A stretch of DNA of 64,000 nucleotides, from the NCBI RefSeq assembly GCF_020520425.1, contig NC_079487.1, positions 86,681,141 to 86,745,140 on the forward strand, read 5' to 3'. Numbering within the stretch: position 1 is the stretch's first letter; the number at the start of each line of letters is the position of its first letter. Position numbers and translations under genes: made by a program. The notes beneath the pieces are model-generated. The model made no database searches and was not told the origin of the DNA. It saw only the letters and a program-made list of their open reading frames with translations. Shown piece after piece: positions 41,840 to 53,172 of the stretch. The DNA comes from Spinacia oleracea. Lineage: Eukaryota; Streptophyta; Magnoliopsida; Caryophyllales; Amaranthaceae.

Positions 41840-43033
41840 GACATCCCTTTAATAAAAAATCATAACCCACCATATCATTCAACGAATTCCCCAGTATATT
41901 TGTCGCACCCAATCTGATTAATTACCAAATGTGCATCCTCAACCGAAGGAACACGGAACGAGGTAACTTCCCCCTTAGAACAATCCGTATTTCTTTTTTT
42001 TTTTTTTTTTTTTTCGGTTTATGCAATAACCTCACCGCCCGACTGCCGCTGACTCTTAGCGGGTCGGTGGTGGTCCTCTTTGTTTTCCTCGGCGACCTGA
42101 ACAGGAGGGGAGGCGGAAGGTAGGGAGGACGGTGGTTCTGGGCTGGGTGGAGGGTGGGTAGAGTTGTCGGAGTCGTCGGGTTTGGGTGGTGAGTCCACGA
42201 GCAGGTCGGGTTTTGGTGGAGATGGGTCGCGATCTGGGCGTGAGATTTGATGGTGGTCGCGGACGGTTTGGGATGGGGTGTGGTGTCCGCGAACTGGGTG
42301 GTTGCGGGGGTAGGTGCTGTGGTCGCGGACGGGTTTAGGGAAACCAGCGACGAAGGAGCTGTCACCGGCGGGCTATGAACGGCGGCGAGATACCTGTCGT
42401 TGGTTGTCGCGGGTTAAGGCGGTGTTGGTTTGTGGAGAAGGGCGTGAGGGTCGAGAGGGTTTGCGGTGTCGGGGCTTCGGTGGTCGGTCGGTCGGGTTGG
42501 GTCCGGTCGCCGAGCCGAGGCCACCGGTGGTTGTGGCTCGTGGAGTCCGGCCGCCAATTGTGGTGGTTAGGGTTTCAGATTGGGGATTTTCATTGTTAGG
42601 GTTTGAATTTGGGGATTTTTAATTTTTGGGTTTCTTGTGTTTGAATTTGGTGAGATGTGAATTTGTGGTGGCTTTGGGTATGAGATCCATAGGAGTGATC
42701 CATTAGCTTTTGATTTTGGAAAAATAAAATTTAATGGAATAAAAAATTATGGATATATAAAAGAAAAATAAAAATAATTTGTGGAAAAATAAAAGATAGG
42801 AAAAAATTGTAACATAAAAAATATATCCATGATCCTTATATTTTAGTGGAACTGTTTGAATTACGTATCTCATATTACTGACTAATTAAACACACATTTT
42901 AATTCTAAATTTTTGGTTGTTCCTTAACAATGGTAAACTTCAGTTATGCTTTACGCACATGTATTTATAATGGTATACAGTAGTAATGCACAAATCTAAA
43001 AAAGTCATACCTCATGAGGAACTGTCAGCTTAC
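41073..43033 (-). other. ~2-kb accessory region between pol and 3' LTR
   Basis: This stretch lies inside the copia element but downstream of pol. It contains a long poly-T tract (41,793-41,836), a second T run (41,995-42,014) and a GC-rich segment (42,030-42,560) open on both strands: minus-strand frame 42,365-41,922 (147 codons, Pro/Thr-rich) and plus-strand frame 42,314-42,622. No env-like signal or transmembrane layout is evident. It may be captured host DNA or a lineage-specific region. Confidence 0.4.
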
Positions 43034-46000
43034 TTATCTTATTTTGATCATCCCGAGTTCCATTCTCATTTTCTCATGCTTCTCTCTGCTTAAAGGTTTA
43101 GTCATAATATCTGCAATTTGATTCTCAGTTTGACAAAAGTCCAACTTGATTAAACCTTTTTCAACATTATCCTTAAGAAAGTGATGCCTAATATGAATAT
43201 GCTTAACCCGGGAATGATGTACCGGATCCTTAGAGATGCAGATTGCACTAGTGTTATCACAATAAATAGGAACACAATCATATATTATGCCAAAATCCCT
43301 TAACTGTTGCTTTATCCACAGTATTTGAGAGCAACATGCAGCAGCTGCTACATATTCAGCTTCTGCTGTGGACAAGGCAACGGTATTCTGTTTCTTGGAA
43401 CCCCAAGAAACCATGCAAGATCCTAGGAATTGAACCATACCTGATGTGCTCTTTCGGTTCACTAAATCACCTGCATAATCTGCATCCGCATATCCTTTTA
43501 AATCGAAAGTTCCACTTCTTGGATAAAACAGACATAGATCGTCTGTTCCTTTGAGGTATCTGAATATCCTCTTCACTGCAGTCATGTGGGACTCCTTTGG
43601 GTTTGATTGAAATCTTGCACATAACCCAACACTGAATGATATGTCTGGTCTGCTTGCAGTTAGGTATAGCAGAGATCCAATCATTCCCCTGTACGTCGTT
43701 TGATTCACACTTTTTCCTGTGGGATCCTCATCTAGTCTTGTGGCTGTTCCCATAGGAGTGTGATTTGTTTTCACTGAATCTAGCTCGTACTTTTTGAGGA
43801 GTTCCTTCACATACTTTTGTTGGTGGATCATAATTCCTTCCTTAGTTTGTTTGATTTGCAAACCAAGAAAGAAATTGAGTTCCCCCATCATACTCATTTC
43901 AAACTCACTGCACATTAAATTAGCAAAATCCTTGCACAAATTTTCGTTAGTAGCACCAAATAATATATCATCGACATAAATTTGTACAACTAATAAGTCA
44001 GATCCTTTTGATTTTAAAAATAGAGTTTTATCAATTCTTCCTCGTTTAAAATCATTTTGTAAAAGAAACTTTGATAATCTCTCGTACCACGATCTAGGAG
44101 CTTGCTTTAACCCATAAAGAGCTTTATCAAGCTTATAGATGTGGTTCGGAAATTTGGGATTCTCAAAACCAGGGGGTTGTTCCACATAGACGTCTTCCTC
44201 AAGAAAACCATTTAAGAAAGCACATTTGACATCCATCTGATACAACTTGAATCCCATAAAGGCTGCAAAAGCAATTAGAATACGAATAGCTTCTAATCTA
44301 GCAACAGGAGCAAAGGTTTCTTCGAAATCAATACCTTCCTGTTGATTGTAGCCCTTGACTACTAACCTTGCCTTGTTCCTGATGATTGTAGTATGTTCAT
44401 CGAGCTTGTTCCTGAACACCCACTTTAATCCTATGACTTTCTGATTCTTTGGCTTGGGTTCCAGATGCCATACCTTGTTCCTTTGGAACTCATTTAACTC
44501 ATCTTGCATGGCAGTGATCCAATCAGCATCTTCCAAAGCTTCGGTGTGGTTCCTTGGCTCGATTGTGGAGAGGAACGCATGAAAAGCACAGAAGTTCCTT
44601 AGTTGAGACCTTGTTTGAGTTCCTTTCCTAATATCACTGATAATCAGATCCATTGGGTGAGAACTTTGATGTTTCCAGGGCTTAGGTTGAAATTGTGCCA
44701 CTGGAACATCTAAGGTCTCCTCAGTTCCTTCTGTTTCATGAGATCCTTGTTCCTCTGCATCAGAGGTCTCTTGATCTTCTTCTGGTTCCTCAGAATCATC
44801 ATCTTCTGGTTCCTCAGGATTTGCATTTTCTGGTTCCTCATGATCAACATTTTCTGGTTCCTCATGATCAGGGGTTCTTCTTCTAGGAACTCCTTGGTTA
44901 GTAGCAGTTTCTTGTGTTTGTGGATCTGCTATTCCATTTTGCTTTCTTCCAGGAGAGATTTCCTCATCATAATCTGTAAAACGAGTTAATCCAATTTCGA
45001 AATCTTCCTGTTCCTGAATCTCATCAACATTGTTAGCTTCATCAAATATTATATGTACACTCTCTTCAATACACATCGACCTTTTATTATAAACTCTATA
45101 TGCTTTACTGTTTAAGGCGTATCCTAGGAACACGGCCTCATCACTTCTTTCATCGAATTTCCCTAAGTTCCTTTTGCCATTGTTGTGAACAAAGCATTTA
45201 CACCCAAAGGCTCTAAAGTAAGAGATATTGGGTTTGTTTCCTTTTAATAACTCATAGGGAGTCTTGTTTAAAATGGCCCTGATCATTACTCTATTAACAA
45301 TATAGCAAGCTGTGTTTACTGCTTCAGCCCAGAAGTTCCTTGGTAAGGAACTGGCAATTAACATGGTTCTAGCCATGTCTTCCAAGGTTCTATTTTTTCT
45401 TTCAACGACTCCATTTTGTTGTGGAGTCCTAGGTGCAGAAAAGTTGTGATCCATACCTTGTTCCTTGCAGTATTCATCAAACTTGTGATTCTCAAATTCA
45501 GTTCCATGATCTGACCTTATATGTATTAGCTGACGTCCTATGGATCTTTGTATTCTCTTAGCAAAAGCAACAAATTCATTAAACGTTTCATCTTTACTTG
45601 CTAAGAAAATAACCCAGGTAAATCGAGAAAAATCGTCAACAATAACCAAGACATAGCGTTTTCCACTTCTACTTTGAATTCTCATAGGTCCACACAAATC
45701 CATATGGATGAGTTCCAATGGTTTAGTTGTGCTGACCATTTTCTTAGGCTTGAAAGAGCTCCTGACATGCTTTCCTTTGGCACATGCTTCACAAACTTTG
45801 TCTTTAAGGAACTTGATGGAAGGTAGACCTCTCACTAGTTCCTTTGATCTCAGTTTGTCAAGCAATGAAAAGCTAGCATGTCCGAATCTCTTGTGCCATA
45901 GAAGTGGATCCTCCTCAATAACACTAAGACAAGTTAAGTTGTTCCTTGAAACTTTGTTGAGATCCACAGTATATGTGTTCCCTTTGCGAGTTCCTTCCAA

Positions 46001-46330
46001 AATAACTTCCTTACTGTTATTGTTAATAATTCGACAACTTTCTGAAGTAAAGCTTACCGAGTTTCCTTTGTCACAGAATTGTGAAATACTAAGCAGACTG
46101 TGCATTAAACCTTCTACCAGGAACACATTATCAATTGAATGGGAACTTGACCTTCCTACTTTTCCAATGGCGATGATTTCACCTTTCTTGTTGTCTCCAA
46201 AGGTCACAGTTCCTCCGTTGTAGGCCTCTAGTGAGAGAAATTTGGTTTTATCTCCTGTCATGTGCTTGGAACACCCGCTATCAAGGTACCACGAGCTGTT
46301 CCCCCTCACTAGGACCTGCAATATTATCAA
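43034..46330 (-). CDS. Copia pol polyprotein (protease, integrase, RT, RNase H)
   Basis: The frame is 1098 codons without a stop. In order: aspartic protease motif [14 protein letters not shown] near residue 13-27; GAG-pre-integrase zinc region [10 protein letters not shown] near 145 with CEACAKGK; integrase core with Asp in HMDLCGP, Asp in [10 protein letters not shown] and Glu in [11 protein letters not shown] (about 210-315); an acidic Glu/Pro-rich linker (about 480-545); RT with [21 protein letters not shown] and the YVDDI catalytic box (about 640-860); RNase H with [18 protein letters not shown] and DIMTKPLS (about 960-1085). All catalytic residues that I can see are kept, so pol looks functional. 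The listed first residues overlap the end of the gag-like frame, so it is probably made as part of a longer product. Confidence 0.95.
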   Translation of the reverse strand: MIILQVLVRGNSSWYLDSGCSKHMTGDKTKFLSLEAYNGGTVTFGDNKKGEIIAIGKVGRSSSHSIDNVFLVEGLMHSLLSISQFCDKGNSVSFTSESCRIINNNSKEVILEGTRKGNTYTVDLNKVSRNNLTCLSVIEEDPLLWHKRFGHASFSLLDKLRSKELVRGLPSIKFLKDKVCEACAKGKHVRSSFKPKKMVSTTKPLELIHMDLCGPMRIQSRSGKRYVLVIVDDFSRFTWVIFLASKDETFNEFVAFAKRIQRSIGRQLIHIRSDHGTEFENHKFDEYCKEQGMDHNFSAPRTPQQNGVVERKNRTLEDMARTMLIASSLPRNFWAEAVNTACYIVNRVMIRAILNKTPYELLKGNKPNISYFRAFGCKCFVHNNGKRNLGKFDERSDEAVFLGYALNSKAYRVYNKRSMCIEESVHIIFDEANNVDEIQEQEDFEIGLTRFTDYDEEISPGRKQNGIADPQTQETATNQGVPRRRTPDHEEPENVDHEEPENANPEEPEDDDSEEPEEDQETSDAEEQGSHETEGTEETLDVPVAQFQPKPWKHQSSHPMDLIISDIRKGTQTRSQLRNFCAFHAFLSTIEPRNHTEALEDADWITAMQDELNEFQRNKVWHLEPKPKNQKVIGLKWVFRNKLDEHTTIIRNKARLVVKGYNQQEGIDFEETFAPVARLEAIRILIAFAAFMGFKLYQMDVKCAFLNGFLEEDVYVEQPPGFENPKFPNHIYKLDKALYGLKQAPRSWYERLSKFLLQNDFKRGRIDKTLFLKSKGSDLLVVQIYVDDILFGATNENLCKDFANLMCSEFEMSMMGELNFFLGLQIKQTKEGIMIHQQKYVKELLKKYELDSVKTNHTPMGTATRLDEDPTGKSVNQTTYRGMIGSLLYLTASRPDISFSVGLCARFQSNPKESHMTAVKRIFRYLKGTDDLCLFYPRSGTFDLKGYADADYAGDLVNRKSTSGMVQFLGSCMVSWGSKKQNTVALSTAEAEYVAAAACCSQILWIKQQLRDFGIIYDCVPIYCDNTSAICISKDPVHHSRVKHIHIRHHFLKDNVEKGLIKLDFCQTENQIADIMTKPLSREKHEKMRMELGMIKIR

Positions 46331-47007
46331 TTGTTGGATACAGGAACTCGGGTTTCCTCGAGTTCCTTTTCTACTAAAGGATCATCTTTCTTAATCCATA
46401 TCTCCTTGACAATGTTCTGGTTTTTATTGAACAGTTCCTCCTTTTTGGAACACTCAGTCACAACATGATCACCAGTACCACAAAAGGAACAAACTTTGAC
46501 ACTAGGCAGTTCCACATAATTTTTCTTTTTACCATTGTTCCTTTTATAGTAAAAACCTAGGCCTTCAGTTCTCTTAGATTGAGCCTTCTCAATCCACTTA
46601 GGCGTGATTCTAGGAGATTGTTTATGTGCATTTGCTAAGGCTAGTTCCTTGGTTAATTTCTCCTTTTGTTCCTTTACTGTGACCAACTCACTGTTTAAGT
46701 TTTCCAAATCAACGTTAAAGACCCCCATGCTAATCTCAGTGGACTTGCTAGGATCTAGGCTTAAATTAAACAGTTTATATTGACTGAGTTCCACTTTGAG
46801 AAGAATGTTTTCATTTTTGACTCTCTCAAAGGAGTTTTGAAGAGCAGTGTTTCTATCAAGCAAGTCAAAGAACCTACCCTGTACATCAGATCTAACATTA
46901 TTAAGGTAGGTCATGTGTCCCTTGGTGAGTTCCAAGGCTTTGTCACTTTGAGCCTTTATTACACTAAGCTTTTTAAAGTTATCTAGAGTTTCTATCAATA
47001 ATTCCAC
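46327..47007 (-). CDS. Second gag-like frame with zinc knuckle (copia)
   Basis: The frame is 226 codons, rich in Lys/Glu with coiled-coil character ([20 protein letters not shown]), then a CCHC knuckle [14 protein letters not shown]. It is open further upstream ([16 protein letters not shown]) into the end of the first gag frame, from which it is offset by a frameshift near 47,041. It ends three bases into the pol frame. The two knuckles in separate frames suggest one gag split by a frame change. Confidence 0.75.
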   Translation of the reverse strand: MELLIETLDNFKKLSVIKAQSDKALELTKGHMTYLNNVRSDVQGRFFDLLDRNTALQNSFERVKNENILLKVELSQYKLFNLSLDPSKSTEISMGVFNVDLENLNSELVTVKEQKEKLTKELALANAHKQSPRITPKWIEKAQSKRTEGLGFYYKRNNGKKKNYVELPSVKVCSFCGTGDHVVTECSKKEELFNKNQNIVKEIWIKKDDPLVEKELEETRVPVSNN

Positions 47008-47045
47008 TAACTTATTTTTAGACAGAGATTGAAGAGTTGAGGAAC

Positions 47046-48167
47046 TTACTTCTCTCTTGATGGATCTTGGGTTGTTCCATCAATCTTTGCCATAAGACAA
47101 AGGTTTGCTGTTTCTTCATTTGGTTGATCCTCATCTTCTTCCGAGTCAGAAGCATCTCCCCAAGCTGCGATCATAGCCTTCTTGAAGTTTGGTTTGGCAA
47201 AGGTTGATTTGTTGAATCTTTCCTTGGACAGATCCTTTCCCTTGCCTTTCCCTCTTTCATTTTCCCACTGAGGGCAGTCTTTGATTAGATGGTCTGATTC
47301 TCCGCACTTGAAACATCCTTGGTCAGGCTTGGAACCGCTTGGTTTTCTCATTGAGTTCCTTCCTCTTAGATTTCCAGGTTTAGAGTTCCTGTAAAATCTT
47401 TTCATTCTTCTGACCAACATGGCAGCTTCTTCTTCATCAGGATCCGAGTCCTCCTGTTCCTCAGCCTTAAGAGCAAGGTCTCGATTCTTGGGATTCTCAG
47501 GAACAGCTGCTCCTAGATGTAATTCGTGCGTCATCAAGGATCCCGCCAATTGTTCAATGTTGAATTTGGTGAAATCCTTTGTTTCGAACAATGCCGTGAC
47601 CTTGGTTCTCCATCTATCATCCTGTGGCATGCTCCTTAGGATCTTCCTAACCTGTTCATCAGAGGGAATATTTCTTCCAAGAGAAACTAGTTCATTAGTG
47701 ATATTAGTGAAACGAGTAAACATTTCCTGTATTGTTTCTCCTTGTTGCATTTCAAAACGTTCATACTTAGACATTAATAAATCAATTTTTGAACGTTTGA
47801 CCTCATTAGTTCCTTCATGAGTTATTTGAAGGAGATCCCAAATTTGCTTTGCGCTCTTGCACCCCATAACTCTGTTATGTTCATGAGGTCCAAGGCCGCA
47901 ATGCAAGATTTTCACAGCCATTGCGTTGATTTCAAATTTCTCAAAATCTTCCTTAGTAAAATCAGACATAGGTTTAGGAACTACCTCATTTTGAGCATTG
48001 GTCATTGTTACCTCGAAATCACCGACTTCTGTGACTCACCAGACTTGATAGTTCTCTGCCTTGATGTAGATCTCCATCCTGTTCTTCCAGTAGGTGTAGA
48101 ATTTTCCGTTGAACATTGGAGGTCTTTGAGTGGAATAACCTTCCTCGAGTTTCTCGTAAGCGTTCAT
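47046..48167 (-). pseudogene. Copia gag, interrupted by one in-frame TGA
   Basis: From MNAYEKLEEGYS at 48,167 the frame reads FNGKFYTYWKNRMEIYIKAE and NYQVW, then TGA at 48,036-48,038. It then continues in the same frame through the UBN2-type gag domain (DLLQITHEGTNEVKRSKIDL, MFTRFTNITNELVSLG), the knuckle CFKCGESDHLIKDC and an acidic tail to SREK and a stop. Gag forms the virus-like particle. One stop codon and a downstream frameshift mean this copy probably cannot make full gag by itself. Confidence 0.85.
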
Positions 48168-48219
48168 ACTTTCCAGGAACTTTTTCTCAACAGGGTTTCC
48201 TGTATTTTTGTGAGATCCT

Positions 48220-48231
48220 GCTCTGATACCA
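48220..48231 (-). promoter_or_regulatory. Primer binding site, initiator tRNA-Met
   Basis: The minus strand reads TGGTATCAGAGC two bases after the 5' LTR end, complementary to the 3' end of plant initiator tRNA-Met. Confidence 0.9.
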
Positions 48232-48233
48232 AC

Positions 48234-49507
48234 TGATAGTTCAGTAGGAACACTTGACAAGAGGGGGGGTGAATTGTTTCTTGGGAACTTGGGTAAGTTT
48301 CTTGCGGAATTTAAACAATAAAGAGACTGAGAATAATGAGCGAAGAAAGATATAAAATGGAGGAACCTTCTTGACCCTAATCAAGAAGAACCTCACTACT
48401 CTTTTGTATTAATGCAATAACTCTATTACAAATACACTCTTTAACTCGAGTTCCTCTCGAACACGAGTTCCCCACAGCAATCCCCTATGATTACTGTGCT
48501 CCTCTTTCTCTCTCTGACTTAACTCTAAGTCGCTCCTTTTCTCTTTGACTTAACTCTAAGTCGCTCTGTTTCTCTTTGACTTAACTCTAAGTCAATTAAG
48601 GATCACTCAACCCTTAAACCCAAAATACAATTTGATATAAAACTCTAGTACGTAATAAAGCTCAAAGTAATAAGGAACTCAAGGGACACTCTTTTGAAAA
48701 CTGATTCTCTTTTAAAACGTTTAAGCTCTTAAGATATATTTTGCAAAGATCAGTTGTGTTTTGAAAAGCTAAAACTCTTCTCCTTTTATAGGAGAGTTTT
48801 ACTTAGCGTTGGGTACCCATGTTCTCCTCAACTACCCACTAAGAGTTACTGCTCAGTAACATGGGCATAGTTGGAGAGAAACAAGGGAGACCAAATCAAA
48901 ACACTAAATGTACGTTGAACAGAAATACGTGGGGAGAGTTTTAAGGAACGTGGAAAAACTTTTACTTGAGAAACAAGGAGAATAAATCAGAATCCTATGT
49001 TTCATTTATTAATTAAATACATTTTATTTATTAAAAAGATTTTCCAAGTTAAAACTCTTTTATAATTACAGTTAACATATTTCATTTAAAACGTACCAAA
49101 ATACTATGTCCCTTTCATACCAAATTACTTATAAACTTTATTAAATACTTACATAAATCCTAAAACATAAACTCATATGTTGTAGTCTTCATGTTGCACC
49201 TTTAGAAGCTTCACTCGAAGACTTCCCAATTTGTTCCTTCTCTGGAACGTCGAGGATCCACATAATATATGAGGATCTCGCCTTAGGAACTCGCCTAAGG
49301 ATCTCGCCTTGCTTAATGATTATTTCTTCAATGTAGTGTCTGACATGGATCAATTACTTGCTTATATTCCACGTTGCTTAGTTTATCCAACTCAGGATCT
49401 CCTTAACTTAGCATTATCCCTCTAAGGATCTCGGAACCTATTATGCAACATAACTTAACCAATTGTCAGGAGTTTGCTTTGTCATCATCAAAACTTTAGG
49501 GTCAACA
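48234..49507 (-). repeat. 5' LTR of the copia element
   Basis: It is the same length and boundaries as the 3' LTR, and is followed by the target duplication ACAAG. It should hold the element promoter, with a TATA-like TTTTATAGGAG near 48,785 as seen on the plus strand. Confidence 0.95.
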
Positions 49508-50443
49508 ACAAGAAAAATGAAAACTATAAAAAGGTACGGAGTAGTTTATAGTTTTAAAAATCAACATGTTATTATGGATATAATAATTTTAAACTCACGA
49601 TTCTCTTATGTTGCACTCGCACGATTTCTACTAAGTTAGTGGAGATCCACATAGACTTTTTTTTATTAAAGAAGTGTATTTGAAATTTTTAACCATCTTT
49701 TACCATTTTTAGAGGGAAATCTCTAGGTTAAACCATTGCATAAATAAACAAAATTTCTTTACCATTATAAATGGGATGACATGAGTCAATTTTACAAGAA
49801 AGCGTGTAACTTAAAATATTTAATCACATAAACCTTAGCTTGTTTAATGTACATGAACTTTTAAAAATATATTTCCCACAAGATAGAACAAGTAAACTTA
49901 ATTGGTAAATTTCTTGTTAAAGGTTGTATTATTTTTAACACTCTTCAACAATGCAATAATACTAATAAATTGTATTCCGTAATTTTCTTAAATTCAACCA
50001 AACAAATAAGAGCCATTTATATCAATGTAGCATTAAGGAATAATAATAAAATAAAATAAACCTTTAAAAAGGGAGGAGGGGCCGGGGTATAGTACAAGTA
50101 CCAGCAGGCCATACAATCCAATAAATAGAGAAATAAGAAATGGGGGGCGTTGAGCTTCCAACTACACATGCACCCCTTAATTACAGTTGGGTGAGAGCAT
50201 TAACCATCTTCTATTCTTCCACCTAATATTTTCCCAACTACGGAGTAGTTGTATTTTGTTATAAATGATAAAATTGAAAGAAAACCAACATTGTAGTTAG
50301 TAAAGTAATCTTCCTACTTGTTGATCTACAAATATATAATGTGTCACATAATTCTCTAACCAAACCCCAAACCCAAATAAGCTACTACGTAAAATAATAA
50401 TAATAACTCTTTCTGTTTCAAAATAAGTCCAACGGTGTCTAAC
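49508..50443. other. Intergenic region upstream of KCS, including its promoter
   Basis: AT-rich with no coding segment. TATATAA-like sequences occur near 50,330 and an AT-rich leader precedes the ATG at 50,444. The copia insertion end lies about 940 bp upstream of the start codon. Confidence 0.4.
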
Positions 50444-52569
50444 ATGGCACCGCCTTCAAGTAGTACATCAACCACGGCGGAGGAGCAACGCCTGTTATCG
50501 ACCGAGATCGTAAACCGAGGGACGGACACGTTCTCGGTGCGAGTAAGAAGACGGTTGCCGCTCCCGGATTTCTTAAACTCGGTGAATTTGAAGTACGTGA
50601 AATTGGGATATCATTATCTTATAAATCATGCCATATATTTGGTAACAATACCAATATTGGTGTTGGTGTTTAGTGCTCAAGTGGGTAGTCTAAGCAGAGA
50701 AGAGTTGTGGAACAAGTTGTGGAATTATGATCTTGCAACTATTCTTGCTTCTTTTGGGGTCTTCGTCTTTACTCTATCTGTTTACTTCATGTCTCGACCT
50801 CGTCCCATTTATCTTCTCGACTTCGCTTGTTACAAGCCTACTGACGATCTCAAGGTATGTTTTTCCTACCCTGTCTTTCTAATTAAGATACTGTTTTTGT
50901 TACTAAGTTAGCTAACTAGCTAGCTACATGATATGTTTAATTAGGAGATCTTTATTCACGGATCTACAATTTTTATGCTATTAAAATATGGAAATAATAA
51001 GTTCAGATAAGTTCAGATAAGTTCAGTTAAGTTCAGATAAGTTCAGTTAAGTTCAGATAAGTTCAGATAAGATAAGTTGAGAAAAAATAAGTGGAAATCA
51101 GGTGAATAGAACGCAGGCTTAGTTGATATCTATGATTAATTTATTGGTTATAGTGTGTTATGTCCTTGTAGTATGAAGTTATTTGTTGGTGATGGTAACA
51201 TTTAAATCTAAAAATAGAATGGTGAAAATGGTGGCAGGTGAGCAAGGAAGAGTTGATTGAGATGTCTCGTGAATCAGGCAAGTTTGACGAGGACACATTG
51301 CAATTCAAGAGAAGGATATTAGAGTCCTCAGGTATAGGGAACGAAACTTACGTACCAAAATCGATAGCGGCAAACCACAACATAGCCACCATGAAAGAAG
51401 GTCGAGAGGAAGCATCGACTGTGATATTTGGAGCCCTGGATGAACTCTTTGAAAAGACACGAATTCGTCCTAAGGATGTTGGTGTCCTAGTAGTCAACTG
51501 CAGTATCTTTAACCCCACACCCTCTCTCTCGGCTATGATCATAAACCACTATAAAATGAGGGGTAATGTGTTGAGCTACAACCTTGGTGGAATGGGGTGT
51601 AGCGCCAGTGTTATATCTATTGACTTGGCTCGTGACATGCTTCAGGCTAACCCAAACAACTTTGCGGTTGTGGTTAGTACTGAAATGGTTGGCTTTAACT
51701 GGTACCAGGGTACTGACCGTTCTATGCTTATTCCAAACTGTTACTTTCGTATGGGTTGCTCCGCTGTCTTGCTTTCTAACCGTCGTCGTGATTTCCCTCG
51801 TGCCAAGTACCGCCTTGACCATGTTGTTCGTACTCACAAGGGCGCTGATGACCGCAGCTTCAGGTATGTAAACTATAGTCTGATTCTTCATTATGCATAT
51901 ATATATGTATGTATCTATAATTCTATATTAATTTGATTGGATTCCAAAATTAACAGGAGTGTGTACCAAGAAGAAGATGCACAAGGATTCAAAGGCCTAA
52001 AGGTGAGTCGCAATCTAATGGAGATAGGTGGAGATGCACTCAAGACCAACATAACCACTCTTGGACCGCTGGTGCTGCCTGTATCAGAGCAGCTTCTGTT
52101 CTTCAGCACTCTAGTCAAACGCCACTTATTTGGCGGAGGACAAAAACATGATAATCAAAACACCAACAGCAGGATTAGTGCTAGTTCTGGTACCTCTTCA
52201 TCATCTTCAGGTACAAAGCCATACATACCAGATTTCAAGCTTGCATTCGAGCACTTCTGCGTGCACGCAGCAAGCAAGACAGTGCTGGATGAGCTGCAGC
52301 GCAACTTGGAGCTGAGTGACACCAACATGGAGCCATCACGCATGACTCTGCAACGTTTTGGTAACACATCTAGCAGCAGCATATGGTACGAGTTGGCCTA
52401 CTTGGAAGCCAAAGGGAAAATTCATTCAGGGGATCGCATTTGGCAGCTCGCTTTTGGCTCAGGCTTCAAGTGCAACAGTGCTGTTTGGAAGGCTGTCAGA
52501 CGTATTAGGAAGCCAAGCTCTAGGAATCCATGGCTTTCCTGCATTGACAGATACCCTGCACCCCTTTAA
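50444..52569 (+). CDS. 3-ketoacyl-CoA synthase (KCS, FAE1-type), 3 exons
   Basis: Exons 50,444-50,854, 51,238-51,863 and 51,957-52,569 have GT-AG borders and join in phase to 549 codons plus stop, near the usual 490-550. KCS performs the first, length-determining condensation of malonyl-CoA with acyl-CoA in very-long-chain fatty acid elongation at the ER, feeding waxes, suberin and sphingolipids. Two N-terminal membrane helices are visible ([20 protein letters not shown] and [17 protein letters not shown]), then the FAE1/CUT1 domain. The catalytic triad is present: Cys about 258 in LGGMGCSAS, His about 449 in FCVHAASK, Asn about 482 in RFGNTSSSS. Oddities: a Ser/Asn-rich insertion before [14 protein letters not shown], and HAASK where most members have HAGGR. 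The first ATG context (ACAATGG-like AACATGG) supports the start. The clade within the KCS family is not assigned. Confidence 0.93.
50998..51075 (+). repeat. (GTTCAGATAA)n repeat in KCS intron 1
   Basis: Seven imperfect units of AAGTTCAGATAA / AAGTTCAGTTAA stand in tandem between exons 1 and 2. The GTTCAG core is the complement of the CTGAAC found in the pentanucleotide tract at 3505. Confidence 0.9.
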
Positions 52570-53172
52570 ATTTGGCAAAATTACAGGATCAATTCATCAT
52601 GCCTCTTTCATCTTCTTCCGTTATTGTAATCTTCCTTTTTAGCAGATCAAACATCAAACCATTAACCTTTGGTTATGTATTTTAGAAGCATATGTATTAT
52701 TCCTTTTCAGCACAACTTAATTCCTAATTTCATTCTAGGATGCTTAACTGTATTCAACCTCTTGTTAATTTTTATCTTGTAGTAAATAACCTTGTTTCTT
52801 AAATGCACGTCAAAAATCACATCATGATGCTATCCACTAGCTCAGTAAGAAAACTTGATATTAAAAAACAATTCATCCTTAAGGTCATAGTTTATCTTTT
52901 CCAATTATTTCAAGTGTGCGAGTTTAGGCTTAATTGTCCCTGTTATGAATTAATGTCGGATTAATTCAATAAAGATCGATGGATTTTGATTTGTAGTTTT
53001 CAAGTTGGGCAATATATGAGAACAATAAATACTCAAATAAAGAACACCAAATTTATAATGGTTCACTCATAAATTATTTCATTATTGATAAATAGTCATA
53101 TGTAGGGTATTAAAAAACCGGTCTGGTACAGTCCAGTCTAAAACCCTTTAAAACCTGTTGATCGGGGCTTGC
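52570..53172. other. Convergent 3' ends of KCS and the dynamin gene
   Basis: It contains the KCS 3'UTR (AT-rich, possible AATAAA-like signals near 52,965) and the 3'UTR of the minus-strand dynamin gene. No gene is recognised. Confidence 0.45.

Larger units (their letters stand above)
39781..49507 (-). mobile_element. Full-length Ty1/copia LTR retrotransposon (SIRE-like?)
   Basis: Two 1274-bp LTRs, target duplication ACAAG on both sides (39,776-39,780 and 49,508-49,512), an initiator-tRNA-Met PBS, a PPT and gag/pol in minus orientation make a 9.7-kb complete element. Pol order protease, integrase, RT, RNase H defines copia. I noticed about four differences between the LTRs (near 40,243, 40,347, 40,388 and 40,733), so the insertion is recent. 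Lineage (SIRE/Maximus versus another) is tentative. Confidence 0.95.

Noticed and set aside
45708-46223. 171-codon frame antisense to copia pol
   Set aside because: It overlaps the protease/integrase coding region on the other strand and has no family features.
51487-51891. 134-codon antisense frame within KCS exon 2
   Set aside because: It is the shadow of the KCS coding strand; no independent support.
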